A stretch of DNA of 64,000 nt from Bacteroidales bacterium UBA1181 (GTDB lineage: Bacteria; Bacteroidota; Bacteroidia; Bacteroidales; Paludibacteraceae). A model generated the notes under the pieces. The model was not told where the DNA came from. It searched no databases and saw nothing but the letters and a program-made list of their open reading frames with translations. The position numbers were made by a program, and so were the translations under genes. The DNA lies in the NCBI GenBank assembly GCA_002310215.1, contig DBYR01000013.1, positions 25,406-89,405 of the forward strand, in the 5' to 3' direction. Positions 17,827 through 27,400 of this stretch are shown here, piece by piece; the first letter of the stretch is position 1, and the number at the start of each line of letters is the position of its first letter.

Positions 17827-20520
17827 ATGAGAAAAAAATTACTATTAACATGTGCCGCATTGTTCCAAATGTGGATATCCCATGCGGAAATCGATCCAAG
17901 CACAAAAACACTGATCATTGAGGAGGGGACGACGGTTATCCCTGCCAATTCGTACAAAAACAACACGCAATTCACGTCGATTCAATTCCCATCGACGTTG
18001 GAGCGTATTGGCGAAAGCGCCTTCATCGGTTGCGACAGTCTGGAAACCGTGGTGTTACCAGAGGGCGTCTATGTGGAGAAATATGCGTTCCAAAACTGTA
18101 AGGGATTGAAGAAAGTGGTCTTCTCGGACAACGTTAATGTGGGGGAACGCGCTTTCCGTTATTGCACATCCATTGAATCTATCCAATTGGCGGAAAATGA
18201 CTCATTGGATTATGGGGCGTTCGCGGATATCACGCCTGTCAAAAAAGTGGTTATCCCCAGCTCCACTTACGTGTACTCGTGGGGTATCCCGAGTGATACC
18301 ACTTACTACATGGGATCGGTAGAGGATATCTTCCGTAAATTCGTTTGTTTCCATAAAGGAACGGTCTTATATGTTGATAATGAAAAAATGGATGGGAACA
18401 TCGTGGTGCCTAACTTTGTGACAGAATTGTCTTACAAGCAGGTGTGTGCGCTGTCAAGGTCGTTCACCACATTCACTGTAAAACCTCAATCTATTAAACT
18501 CGATTTTAATGAGTGTACGATAGACACTCTGAATTATTTAGGCACATTGGCCCAATATGCTGATGAGGAGCAACCGATTATTGCGAATACTGTTCTTTTC
18601 AATGGCAAACCATTTGATGGTATCTTGCCGGAGGGTATTGACTCTTTGGGGTGTGAAGCATCCAGCTCAATGATGAATAACAATCTGAAAAAGAAGGTCG
18701 TATTGCCTTCCACCTTGAAATTTATATGCACGGTTGTAGGTGCTTATGATTCCGTCTTGAATATCATTTCATATGCCGAACAGCCTCCTGTCTTGAATAG
18801 TAATTATTACATGCAAAAATACGATGTGCGTCTATATGTCCCTTGTCAAAGCGTTTCGGCCTACCAAGAGGATAAGATGTGGGGCGCCGCGAAAACCATT
18901 AAATGCCTGAGCGATACGACAGAGATTATTCCTCCGGTCATCAACGACACGACTGTGATAGACACGACGATCATACCACCAGTCATCATAGACACGACTG
19001 TGGTCGATACCACCGCACATATCCATGACTTCACCTACGGTGATTGCTCTTGCGGCGTGGTGGACAGCGTGGAGCAACATTGGTTCGACATCTCCACCGT
19101 GGAGGAATTGTATCAATTCGCAGACCTTGTCAACAGTGGTCATAAATGGCTGAACGGTAGATTGTTGGAAGATATCACTTTGAACGACACGATTATCCAT
19201 CGTCAGGTCGAGTACAATAGGAAGAGAGAGGTGTTCGGTGATACTTCGGTGCTGAAGAAATGGACGCCGATCAGGAATTATTCCGCCATATTTGATGGAG
19301 GAAATCATGTCATCAGAGGTCTCTATTTTGAGCGTGGACCGTTAAATGGGGATGGCAATTATAGCTTCATTTGTGATCTTGAGAATGGAGCGGTACGCAA
19401 TCTGGCCATTGAAAACGCATTCATCTTCAATAACTGGGAGGGTGAAGTAGGTATTATTTGCTCGTATGCGAAAAACTCACGATTCGAGAACTGCCATGTC
19501 TCCGGATTCGTCGGGGCTCTTTATGGCCTGGCAGGCGGTTTGGTGGCTAACGCGCCTAATTGTACCTTTAGGAACTGCTATAACCTCGCCTCTGTTTACG
19601 GACAAAACGCTGTGGCAGGTATCGCTTCCGTTTACGACGGAACGCAGGGCAAGAACGACTATTTGCTAACCATCGAAAAATGCTGGAACATGGGTGACAT
19701 TTCCGGCAACCAATACACTGAGATCGTGGCGGGTATTGCCTGCACCTATTTCGGCAAACTGGACATCCGCGACTGTTACAATACGGGTTCGGTCACATCT
19801 CCCGCAAAGGAGAATGTGAATTTTGGCACAGGTGGTATCTGTGGCGGTTCCATGAAGAATGTACGTGTCTCGGATTGCTTCAACGTGGGTGAAGTGACCG
19901 CTTCCGGATTGGTGGGCGTCATCGCTCCTACGACCACGCGCGATTGCAAAGTCAGCAATGTGGCGCAACACAACGACAGCGCAGTCTTCGTGAATGATTC
20001 ATTCTACATCCACAACTGCTACGCATTGATCGGTTCTGTCGAGGGAAATGCGGCAGGGGATTCCGCACTCTCTGAACTGCACATGGTGATTGGCGACCAA
20101 TTCGCTTCGGGTGAAGTTTGCTACGGATTGAACCACGGCGTGACGGACGGTACCCAAGCCTACTACCAAAACCTGAAGGACGTCACTCTCCGTGCGGGCG
20201 GTAACACCGACCTAAGCATCCCGTCTTTGGACACTACCCTTCAGACGGTTGCCTTCGACGGCACGGTTTACTACAACATGAAGCCGGAAGAGGTGGGTGA
20301 GAAGATATTGACCAGCGGACAAGGCGTATCGATCGTCTCCACAACCGACGGAATCGTTGTCGAGAATGCGTCAGGATTGATCCGTTTGGCCGACATAAAC
20401 GGCAGGGTGCTTTTCATCAGGAAAGTCGAGGACGCGCAATCAGTGGAGATCTCCATCGGCAACAAGGGCGTTTACCTCCTGTCAATCGATGATTACACCT
20501 ACAAGCTCATTGTACGGTAA
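17827..20520 (+). CDS. BspA-like leucine-rich-repeat surface protein with T9SS tail
   Basis: Secreted protein of 897 residues: signal peptide (LLLTCAALFQMWISHA), BspA/LRR_5-type repeats (~35-140, for example SIQFPSTLERIGESAFIGCD and AFQNCKGLKKVVFSD), a second LRR-like part to ~360, then a Thr/Asp-rich linker with three IPPVI..TTV units (~368-400). A GLUG-like beta-helix region (~430-760) follows, with recurring NCYNLASVYG, CWNMGDISG, CYNTGSVTS and CFNVGEVTA. The last ~80 residues form a T9SS type A tail (NASGLIRLADINGRVLF... YKLIVR). BspA-type proteins act as adhesins in oral and gut Bacteroidales; binding partner here unknown. Confidence 0.87.
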   Translation: MRKKLLLTCAALFQMWISHAEIDPSTKTLIIEEGTTVIPANSYKNNTQFTSIQFPSTLERIGESAFIGCDSLETVVLPEGVYVEKYAFQNCKGLKKVVFSDNVNVGERAFRYCTSIESIQLAENDSLDYGAFADITPVKKVVIPSSTYVYSWGIPSDTTYYMGSVEDIFRKFVCFHKGTVLYVDNEKMDGNIVVPNFVTELSYKQVCALSRSFTTFTVKPQSIKLDFNECTIDTLNYLGTLAQYADEEQPIIANTVLFNGKPFDGILPEGIDSLGCEASSSMMNNNLKKKVVLPSTLKFICTVVGAYDSVLNIISYAEQPPVLNSNYYMQKYDVRLYVPCQSVSAYQEDKMWGAAKTIKCLSDTTEIIPPVINDTTVIDTTIIPPVIIDTTVVDTTAHIHDFTYGDCSCGVVDSVEQHWFDISTVEELYQFADLVNSGHKWLNGRLLEDITLNDTIIHRQVEYNRKREVFGDTSVLKKWTPIRNYSAIFDGGNHVIRGLYFERGPLNGDGNYSFICDLENGAVRNLAIENAFIFNNWEGEVGIICSYAKNSRFENCHVSGFVGALYGLAGGLVANAPNCTFRNCYNLASVYGQNAVAGIASVYDGTQGKNDYLLTIEKCWNMGDISGNQYTEIVAGIACTYFGKLDIRDCYNTGSVTSPAKENVNFGTGGICGGSMKNVRVSDCFNVGEVTASGLVGVIAPTTTRDCKVSNVAQHNDSAVFVNDSFYIHNCYALIGSVEGNAAGDSALSELHMVIGDQFASGEVCYGLNHGVTDGTQAYYQNLKDVTLRAGGNTDLSIPSLDTTLQTVAFDGTVYYNMKPEEVGEKILTSGQGVSIVSTTDGIVVENASGLIRLADINGRVLFIRKVEDAQSVEISIGNKGVYLLSIDDYTYKLIVR

Positions 20521-20542
20521 TAGGTTGACCCTAAAATAAGTG

Positions 20543-20582
20543 TGAGGCGGAGTCGTTGATTCGATTCCGCCTCATATTTTTA
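20543..20582 (+). terminator. Rho-independent terminator after the LRR gene
   Basis: Stem TGAGGCGGA with TCCGCCTCA around a 13-nt loop, followed by TATTTTT. The rest of the 285-nt gap up to 20805 is AT-rich and probably carries the promoter of the next gene. Confidence 0.85.
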
Positions 20583-20805
20583 CGGGAGGGGTCTTCCCTC
20601 GCTGCGCACCGCCATATTTTCCGCTAATCGCTTGCAAATCTTAAGTTTTTTTTCGAATTTTGTAACATATTTATGCGTTTCCGCAGCTATGGCACTTGAT
20701 TGTTTTTTACAATAACAATACACTAAAAATCAAAGGAATACATAACCTTCGGGTGTCTATTTTATAAACTAATTCAACCAACGGGTTAAAGACATTATCT
20801 CAGAC

Positions 20806-22785
20806 ATGATTCGACTAACAAAATACCTCATCGGACTAATGTTCCTCTCCCTACTCTGCGGATGCTCCGTCAAGTCTAAAATCAGAAAGGCGGACAAGAA
20901 ATACGAGATCGGAGAATACTATAACGCGGCGAACATCTACAGCAAAGCCTACCCTAAGGTGAAACTCAAGGATAGGCAGTTGAAGGCGTACACCGCATTC
21001 AAGTTGGGGGATTGCTACCGTCTCACGAACCTCGACGAAAGGGCCGAACGTGCCTTCGCCAATGCGGTGAAGTTCAACTACAAGGATTCCATCGTCTTCC
21101 TGTACTACGCCGACGCGCTGAGGAAGAACCAAAAGATGAAATATGCCATCACATTATACGACAGCTATCTGGCGACCCACCCCAACGACCAGCGCGCCCT
21201 CAACGGCAAGCAATCCGCTGAGGAGGCTGCGGAGTGGGAAAAGAACCCTACCCGCTACATCGTGAAGAAGGAGGAGTTCTTCTCCTCCAAGAAGGCGGAG
21301 TTCAGTCCGGCATTCCCTGGCGGAGACGGTGAGATCGTCTACTTCAACTCCTCAAGAGAGAACAAGGAGATCGGGGGCGGAAACAGTAAGATCACAGGCC
21401 TCCGCAACAACGATATCTATACCGCCAAGCGTAACGCGTTGGGGGAATGGGACGACATCACACCTGTAGAGGGTGACATCAACTCCGACATGGACGAGGG
21501 TTCCGCCTCCTTCAGCGCGGACGGTAAGACAATGTACTTCACCCGCTGCGTCGCCCAAAAGGGAGAGAGCCGCGGCGCCCAGATCTGCTACGTGACCCGC
21601 TCCGGCGGCAAATGGGGCAAGGTGAACGAGGTGAAACTATCCCCGGATAGCTCTATCACATTCGCCCACCCGACCATCTCGCCCGACGATAAATTCCTCT
21701 ACTTCGTCTCCGACATGCCAGGCGGCTACGGCGGCAAGGATATCTGGCGAAGCGAGAAGAACGGCACCTCATTCGGCGCACCGGTCAACCTGGGGCCTTC
21801 CATCAACACCAGCGGAGACGAGATGTTCCCTTGCATGAGGGAGAACGGCACGCTCTACTTCTCCTCCACGGGACACCCGGGCTTCGGCGGACTGGACATC
21901 TTTTACGCCAACGAACTGGAGGATGGCTCATGGACGGTCACCAACATGATGTACCCTATCAACTCCAACGGAGACGACTTCGGCATCACCTTCATCCAAG
22001 GGAAAGAGAAAGGACTCTTCTCCTCCAACCGTGGGGAGAAGAAAGGATACGACAAGATATACTCCTTCGAATTGCCTGAGATAGAGTTCCTCATCGACGG
22101 CAAGGTGACAGACATGTCCGGCGAGGCGCTGGGCGGTGCCACGGTGCGCATCGTGGGCGACGACGGTACCAACACGAAGGTGCAGTCCAAGAAGGACGGA
22201 ACCTTCAAGCTGAGCCTCAACAAGGGTGTCAAATACGTGCTGTTGGGCAACTGCAGGGGCTACCTCAACCAGAAGGAGGACGCCGTGACCGTGGACTTGG
22301 AAGACTCCAAGACCTTCCCTATCAACTTCACCCTCGCCTCCCTCAGCAAGCCTGTGGGCTTGGACAACATCTTCTTCGAGTTCGGCAAGGCCACCCTAAC
22401 GCCTGAATCCTCCGCCGCCTTGGATAAGCTGGTGAAGGTGCTGAACGACAACCCTAACATCACCATCGAGATCGGCGCCCACACGGACCGTATCGGATCC
22501 GCCGACGGCAACCTGCAGCTCTCCGGCAAGCGTGCACAGTCGGTTGTCGACTACCTCATCAAGGGGGGCATCGAAGCGGAGCGCCTGACCGCCAAAGGGT
22601 ACGGAAAGACACAGCCGGTCGTGGTGGACAAGAAACTCAAGAAGAAATACAACTTCCTGAAGGAGGAGGCTGCCCTCGACGAAGAGTACATCGAGACCCT
22701 GACGGACGAGCAGAAGGAGATCGCGGACTCCATCAACCGACGCACCGAGTTCCGCGTGCTGAAGACCACCTACAAGATGTACTAA
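20806..22785 (+). CDS. porE: PorE-like T9SS lipoprotein (TPR, beta-propeller, CRD, OmpA domains)
   Basis: Predicted periplasmic/outer-membrane-anchored T9SS component. The 659 residues match the PorE architecture: lipobox ending LLCGC (lipidated Cys20), TPR helices (~30-150), PD40/WD40-like propeller blades (~165-420, motifs SADGKTMYFTR, SPDDKFLYFVSD, ENGTLYFSSTG), CarboxypepD_reg fold (~425-505, DGKVTDMSGEALGGATV), and a peptidoglycan-binding OmpA domain (~520-659, FFEFGKATLTPES and IEIGAHTDRIGSADGN). In Porphyromonas gingivalis PorE is needed for T9SS and anchors it to peptidoglycan. Bacteroidetes carry several such OmpA paralogues, so orthology needs a tree. The LRR cargo gene lies just upstream. 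Confidence 0.8.
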   Translation: MIRLTKYLIGLMFLSLLCGCSVKSKIRKADKKYEIGEYYNAANIYSKAYPKVKLKDRQLKAYTAFKLGDCYRLTNLDERAERAFANAVKFNYKDSIVFLYYADALRKNQKMKYAITLYDSYLATHPNDQRALNGKQSAEEAAEWEKNPTRYIVKKEEFFSSKKAEFSPAFPGGDGEIVYFNSSRENKEIGGGNSKITGLRNNDIYTAKRNALGEWDDITPVEGDINSDMDEGSASFSADGKTMYFTRCVAQKGESRGAQICYVTRSGGKWGKVNEVKLSPDSSITFAHPTISPDDKFLYFVSDMPGGYGGKDIWRSEKNGTSFGAPVNLGPSINTSGDEMFPCMRENGTLYFSSTGHPGFGGLDIFYANELEDGSWTVTNMMYPINSNGDDFGITFIQGKEKGLFSSNRGEKKGYDKIYSFELPEIEFLIDGKVTDMSGEALGGATVRIVGDDGTNTKVQSKKDGTFKLSLNKGVKYVLLGNCRGYLNQKEDAVTVDLEDSKTFPINFTLASLSKPVGLDNIFFEFGKATLTPESSAALDKLVKVLNDNPNITIEIGAHTDRIGSADGNLQLSGKRAQSVVDYLIKGGIEAERLTAKGYGKTQPVVVDKKLKKKYNFLKEEAALDEEYIETLTDEQKEIADSINRRTEFRVLKTTYKMY

Positions 22786-22786
22786 C

Positions 22787-22939
22787 ATGACCCGAGGCAG
22801 AAGCAGGAAAGCAGTAGGAGGCAATCCGAAGAACCCGTTCCGATTCAACACGAACAGCAAAAAGAGCTCGGGCGGAAAGCGAATCGGCAAATCCAAGCCC
22901 GAAAAGGCTAATAATATGCTGAATAGGAGGGTGAAGTGA
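22787..22939 (+). CDS. Possible 50-residue basic microprotein
   Basis: Short frame starting 1 nt after the porE-like stop and reading MTRGRSRKAVGGNPKNPFRF at its start. It encodes 50 residues with about 16 Lys/Arg and only one acidic residue, Gly/Ser/Asn-rich and without cysteines, which suggests a disordered nucleic-acid-binding or ribosome-associated peptide. Codon use resembles the GC-richer upstream gene rather than the AT-rich island that follows, so it may belong to the porE transcript. I do not recognise a family. Confidence 0.45.
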   Translation: MTRGRSRKAVGGNPKNPFRFNTNSKKSSGGKRIGKSKPEKANNMLNRRVK

Positions 22940-22942
22940 AAG

Positions 22943-22960
22943 AATCACAGCGTTAGCTAT
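22943..22960 (+). repeat. Left copy of an 18-bp direct repeat flanking the kinase segment
   Basis: AATCACAGCGTTAGCTAT here and AATCATAGCGTTTGCTAT at 24199-24216 match at 16 of 18 positions. Each contains a small inverted repeat (TAGC...GCTA). They bracket the kinase-fold gene and the DUF1016 remnant. Confidence 0.5.
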
Positions 22961-22976
22961 AATAAAAATAGAATCA

Positions 22977-23792
22977 ATGAACAATAAAGACTTTTGGAAC
23001 GATATAAATTCGATCATAGACGAAGGATTTTCGTCCGAGGGTCTGTCAAAATTGGAGTCCTATGCAGAACAATTCATCAGCGGAAGGCTTGTATATCAAC
23101 GATTTTCACCGGCGGAACAGCATGGCTGCATTGCGGGAGGTCCGACGCATGTCATTGCATCCATACTCGCGGGAGCAGAAAATTGGACAAATAAAGATGC
23201 TGGAAAAGGAATCGGGGATTTCAAAAGAGAAATTGAACGAGGAAAGACGCAGTCGGCAATTATAGAGCAATGGGCAAGAAAAGTCGGTTGTTGGATTGAG
23301 GATGTGGATAAGACTCTCCCGCAAACGTTGGGAGAACATATTGCGGAAGGAGGAGAAGCAAAAGTTTATGACAACGGATACTTGCTTGTAAAAACTATTG
23401 GCCTTGATTATTTTATTCAGCCGATTTTAGCATTAGATCGTGTTTCTTTGCATAACACACTCTTTCCTGAAACTTCGATGGAGGTTATTGGCTTTGGGAA
23501 AACATCTTCGCAAGATTTCAACATCATCGTGAATCAACCCTTTGTCGAAGGATCACATATTACTAATGCTGCCATTTCAGAATATATCCAGAGATTAGGT
23601 TTTCAGTTGATAAACCCGAGGAATTGGACTTTTGCGACGCCCGAAATCTATTTGAGTGACCTTCACGATGAGAATGTGATTCTTTCCAAAGAGGGTAATG
23701 TGTTTGTAGTAGATTGTGACGTGCGCATCAACATACCAGAGCTGCGTTGCGGTGGTAAAAGAACGCTGACGACGAATGTTGAATTTAGATGA
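22977..23792 (+). CDS. Protein-kinase-fold protein, polyvalent-kinase-like
   Basis: Not a recognised housekeeping protein (271 aa). The C-terminal half shows an ordered set of kinase motifs: Gly-rich loop EGGEAKVY near 124-131, beta-3 lysine Lys139 (LLVKTI), catalytic loop LSDLHDEN with Asp228 and Asn233 (same spacing as DLKPEN), and a metal-binding Asp246 (VVDCD) in place of DFG. This matches the kinase domains found in polyvalent proteins of Bacteroidetes mobile elements. The N-terminal ~110 residues (SPAEQHGCIAGGPTHVIAS...) are an unassigned module. Base composition shifts to AT-rich here, marking the start of the accessory block. A Ser/Thr/Tyr kinase or a small-molecule kinase is possible. 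Confidence 0.65.
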   Translation: MNNKDFWNDINSIIDEGFSSEGLSKLESYAEQFISGRLVYQRFSPAEQHGCIAGGPTHVIASILAGAENWTNKDAGKGIGDFKREIERGKTQSAIIEQWARKVGCWIEDVDKTLPQTLGEHIAEGGEAKVYDNGYLLVKTIGLDYFIQPILALDRVSLHNTLFPETSMEVIGFGKTSSQDFNIIVNQPFVEGSHITNAAISEYIQRLGFQLINPRNWTFATPEIYLSDLHDENVILSKEGNVFVVDCDVRINIPELRCGGKRTLTTNVEFR

Positions 23793-23806
23793 AAAGGTTT
23801 GCTTGA

Positions 23807-23831
23807 ATTTTTCAGTCAGCGACTGAAAAAT
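23807..23831 (+). terminator. Perfect 11-bp hairpin after the kinase gene
   Basis: ATTTTTCAGTC (23807-23817), loop AGC, GACTGAAAAAT (23821-23831). Possible terminator of the kinase gene, or part of a hairpin series with the two palindromes in the next remnant. Confidence 0.6.
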
Positions 23832-23835
23832 CCAA

Positions 23836-24084
23836 TTAGCTACGCGATTGACAGAAATTTATGGTTCGGGGTGGAGTGATAGAAGTCTGTTGCATTGTAT
23901 ACGCATTGCGTATACTTTTACTGAAGATGAAATTGTGTACGCAGCGCGTACACAATTCAGTTGGACGCATATTCGTTCGCTTTCTGCTTTGACAGACCCG
24001 CTCGCCCGTCAGTTTTATATGGAGATTGACGGCAAATCATTGGAAGAGGTCTTGGAACGTTCTTATATTATCACATTGAATTAA
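23836..24084 (+). pseudogene. Remnant of a DUF1016/YhcG-type PDDEXK nuclease (N-terminal part only)
   Basis: The frame reads QLATRLTEIYGSGWSDRSLL, then IVYAARTQFSWTHIRSLSAL and FYMEI, which is the conserved N-terminal DUF1016 domain. There is no ATG start (an in-frame TGA lies just upstream), and the frame stops after about 80 residues, so the nuclease half is missing. Two strong palindromes lie inside it: 23897-23915 (GTATACGCA arms) and 23931-23957 (AATTGTGTACGC arms, loop AGC). Confidence 0.7.
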
Positions 24085-24216
24085 GTGTTGAATCATTATA
24101 TTCTGATGAATTTATGTATCTTTGTATACTGAGATGAGTTTTTGTTGAACCAATATTAATAAACAGAAAACAGAAATATTTTAAAATAACATAGTATTAA
24201 TCATAGCGTTTGCTAT

Positions 24217-24431
24217 TTATTCGAGACATCCTAAAAATTTGGCGATTTGAAGATGAAAGTCAGAAGAATAAGTTCAGTGAACGTCTACGCTTTGGCGTGG
24301 ACGGAACTTATTTGACTTTCGGGTTACGCCAAATACCTTAGGATGCAATAAGTGAAGTTCACGCTTTTTGCATTCCTCCCTATTTGTAACCCGCAGTCAT
24401 CGGTAAGTATGCTGAACGCCTATAAAGCATA
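24217..24431 (+). ncRNA. Large nested-hairpin element, candidate structured RNA
   Basis: Five nested helices are visible: 24227-24233/24339-24345, 24237-24244/24327-24334, 24255-24262/24313-24320, 24267-24275/24304-24312, and 24282-24290/24295-24303 (one G-U). A further pairing GGGTTAC (24321-24327) with GTAACCC (24386-24392) would form a pseudoknot or alternative fold. A last hairpin, TATGCT/AGCATA (24408-24413/24426-24431), ends 9 nt before the next ATG. This fills most of the 356-nt gap. It could be a ncRNA (HEARO/omega-RNA-like in size and position, but no IscB is present), a long leader, or a non-autonomous mobile element. Confidence 0.5.
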
Positions 24432-24440
24432 ACGCCGAAA

Positions 24441-27400
24441 ATGATTACAAAAGATAATTTAAAAAGAATACTAGGTGCCCTTGGATTTTCAAAAGAAAAT
24501 GAGGTTTATTCCAAACACTATGAATCGACAGATTGCGATTTAAAAGTGGATTTCAAAGAAGGAAAGATAATATATCCTGAGACAAAAGGTTTTGTGGTAA
24601 ACGAACGTCAAACTTGTAATTTATCAGATCCTGAAAACTTTGTGGTTTTAGAATGTGTAAATCAACTGTTTGAGAAAGGATACCATCCGAATCATATAGA
24701 ATTGGAGCCTCGCTGGAAATTAGGTCATAATGCAAAAAGTGGTCGTGCCGATATTTGGGTTCGAACATTCAAAAAAATTGATGATAAGGAAACCGAGGAA
24801 AAAGAATCTCTTTTGATTATTGAATGTAAAACCTCTGGTGGGGAATTTAATGGAGCTTGGAAAGATACGTTAGAGGATGGCGCACAGTTATTCAGTTATT
24901 TTCAGCAAGAACGTGCATCTAAATTCCTTTGTCTTTACACGAGTGACTTCATTGACGATAAAATTAAAAGCGAATACCATCTTATTAATGTACAAGACAA
25001 TGATGATTTACTTATAAACCTTAAAGAACCAAAGACTTACAAAAAATCCCAAAATAACAAGGAACTCTTTGCCACTTGGAAAGAAACGTACCAACAAGAT
25101 TCATCTACACGTGGGCTTTTCGAACCAGACATTGCAGCTTACGAAATCGGGAAAAACAAGTATACTATTGAAGATTTAGTAGAGATTGACAGCGAAAGTA
25201 TGCAAAAAAAATATAATGAATTTGCAACTATACTTCGACAACATAATGTGAGCGGACACGAAAATGCGTTTGATAAATTGGTCAATCTGTTTCTTGCAAA
25301 GGTTGTTGACGAAACAAATAATCCTCAATCTCTCAATTTTTATTGGAAAGGTGCGGCGTACGATGATTATTTTCATTTACAAGATCGTTTGCAGAAACTG
25401 TACAAAATTGGAATGGAAAAGTTTCTTGGTGAAGATGTAACATATATAGATAATAAGGAAGTTGAAGATGCTTTTCGTTTGTTCAAAAATGATCCTGATG
25501 CTACCAAGAAAACTATTTTGGAATATTTCCGCCAATTGAAATTTTTTACCAATAACGATTTTGCTTTTATTGATGTTCACAATGAACATTTGTTTTATCA
25601 AAATTCAGCGGTTTTGCTCAAAATCGTAAAAATGTTACAAGACATTAAATTGAAAACAAAAACTCAAAATCAGTTCCTGGGTGATTTATTCGAAGGATTC
25701 CTCGACCAAGGCGTAAAACAAAGCGAAGGACAGTTTTTCACACCTACGCCAATAGTAAAATTTTTGATTTCATCGTTACCCTTACAGCAAATTGTTGACG
25801 AAACAGAAATACCACAAGTGATTGATTATGCCTGTGGCGCAGGACATTTTCTTAATGAGTATGCAGAGCAGATCAAACCATTTGTTATGGCGAAAAAAGG
25901 TAACCTCTCTGATTATTACGGAGCAATTGTGGGAATAGAGAAAGAATACCGCTTGTCAAAAGTATCAAAGGTAGCTTCCTTTATGTATGGACAAGATGAC
26001 ATTAAGATTATTTATGCAGATGCCCTTTCCGATATAAATGACGTTAAAAGCAACACATTTTCGGTATTGGTTGCCAATCCACCTTATAGTGTGAAGGGAT
26101 TTTTGGAAACTTTGACCAAAGAAGAACGCTCTAAATTTGAACTTATTAATGAAGTGAGTGATATTGCTGTAAATAATTCCATTGAAACATTTTTTGTAGA
26201 ACGTGCCGCACAACTATTGAAAATTGGCGGTGTGGCAGCAATCATTCTGCCTTCGTCGGTGTTGAGCAACGGAAATATTTACATAAAATGTCGAGAAATA
26301 ATATTGCAATATTTTGACATAGTAGCTATTGCAGAGTTCGGCAGTGGAACTTTCGGAAAAACAGGGACAAACACGGTTACCTTGTTCTTACGTCGCAAAG
26401 CAGTAAATCCAAGCTTAGCTGAACATTACAGAAATAGAGTAGATACGTGGTTTAATGGTGATGAAACTAAAAATGAAGTTTTTGAAGATCACCCATTGCT
26501 GGAGGCGTATTGTCAACATATTGGTGTACCAGTAAAAACGTATAAAACTCTATTTAATACAAATTTAATTACTACAGAAACAACAAACACGGGAGAACCG
26601 CAATATGATAATGAAACAATGTATATTGCTGCGGAACCCATTGCAGATTATCACGCAAAATCATTAATGGACTACGATATTTTTAAGGAATATGAGCGTG
26701 TTTTTGATGCGAAATCGGAAGGCGGAAGAATTGACACAAAAGGGCTGAACGAAAAAGCGAAAGTTATTAGAAAGAAAATGCGTGATAAAGCAAAATCAAA
26801 AACGTTTAAAAATCTTTCGTTGTCAGAACAGGATGCATTAATATCAAAAGAACTTACTTCGTTCATTAAGGAGATTGAGAAGGATAAATTGTATTATTAT
26901 ATGCTTGTAAAAGATAACAAGCAACCCATTGTTGTCGTGAAATCGCCAGCCAATAAAGATGATATTAAGAAGTATCTTGGATACGAATGGAGTGATGCAA
27001 AAGGGAATGAGGGGATAAAATATTTAAATGTTACAGTCTCTAAGACAAACGAAGGAGAGGGTGCCGAGGATGATACAATGCAGCAATTGCAAGGTATAAA
27101 AGGAATACAAACGCCATTATTCAATCCGCAGGATTTGTTGGATTCAGAAAAAATCAATTCCATTATCAGACAAAATTTCCAAAATGGGGCACCGAACATT
27201 CCAGAACAACTTATGTCTTTCGTTTCGATGTGTGAATTAGTTGATATGCTCGATTTCACACGTGTGTCATTCGATAAGCAAATTAAAACTACTGTCGACA
27301 AGAAAGTTGAGATTGTGAGTAAATATCCATTGGTGAAGTTAGGTGATATTGCAGAAGTTTTGAAAGGGAAATCAATAACATCGGCGCAAACAAAAAAAGG

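Noticed and set aside
24217..24431. Integron attC site or group II intron for the nested-hairpin element
   Set aside because: No R/L core sites, integrase, intron-encoded protein or domain V-like terminal hairpin is seen.
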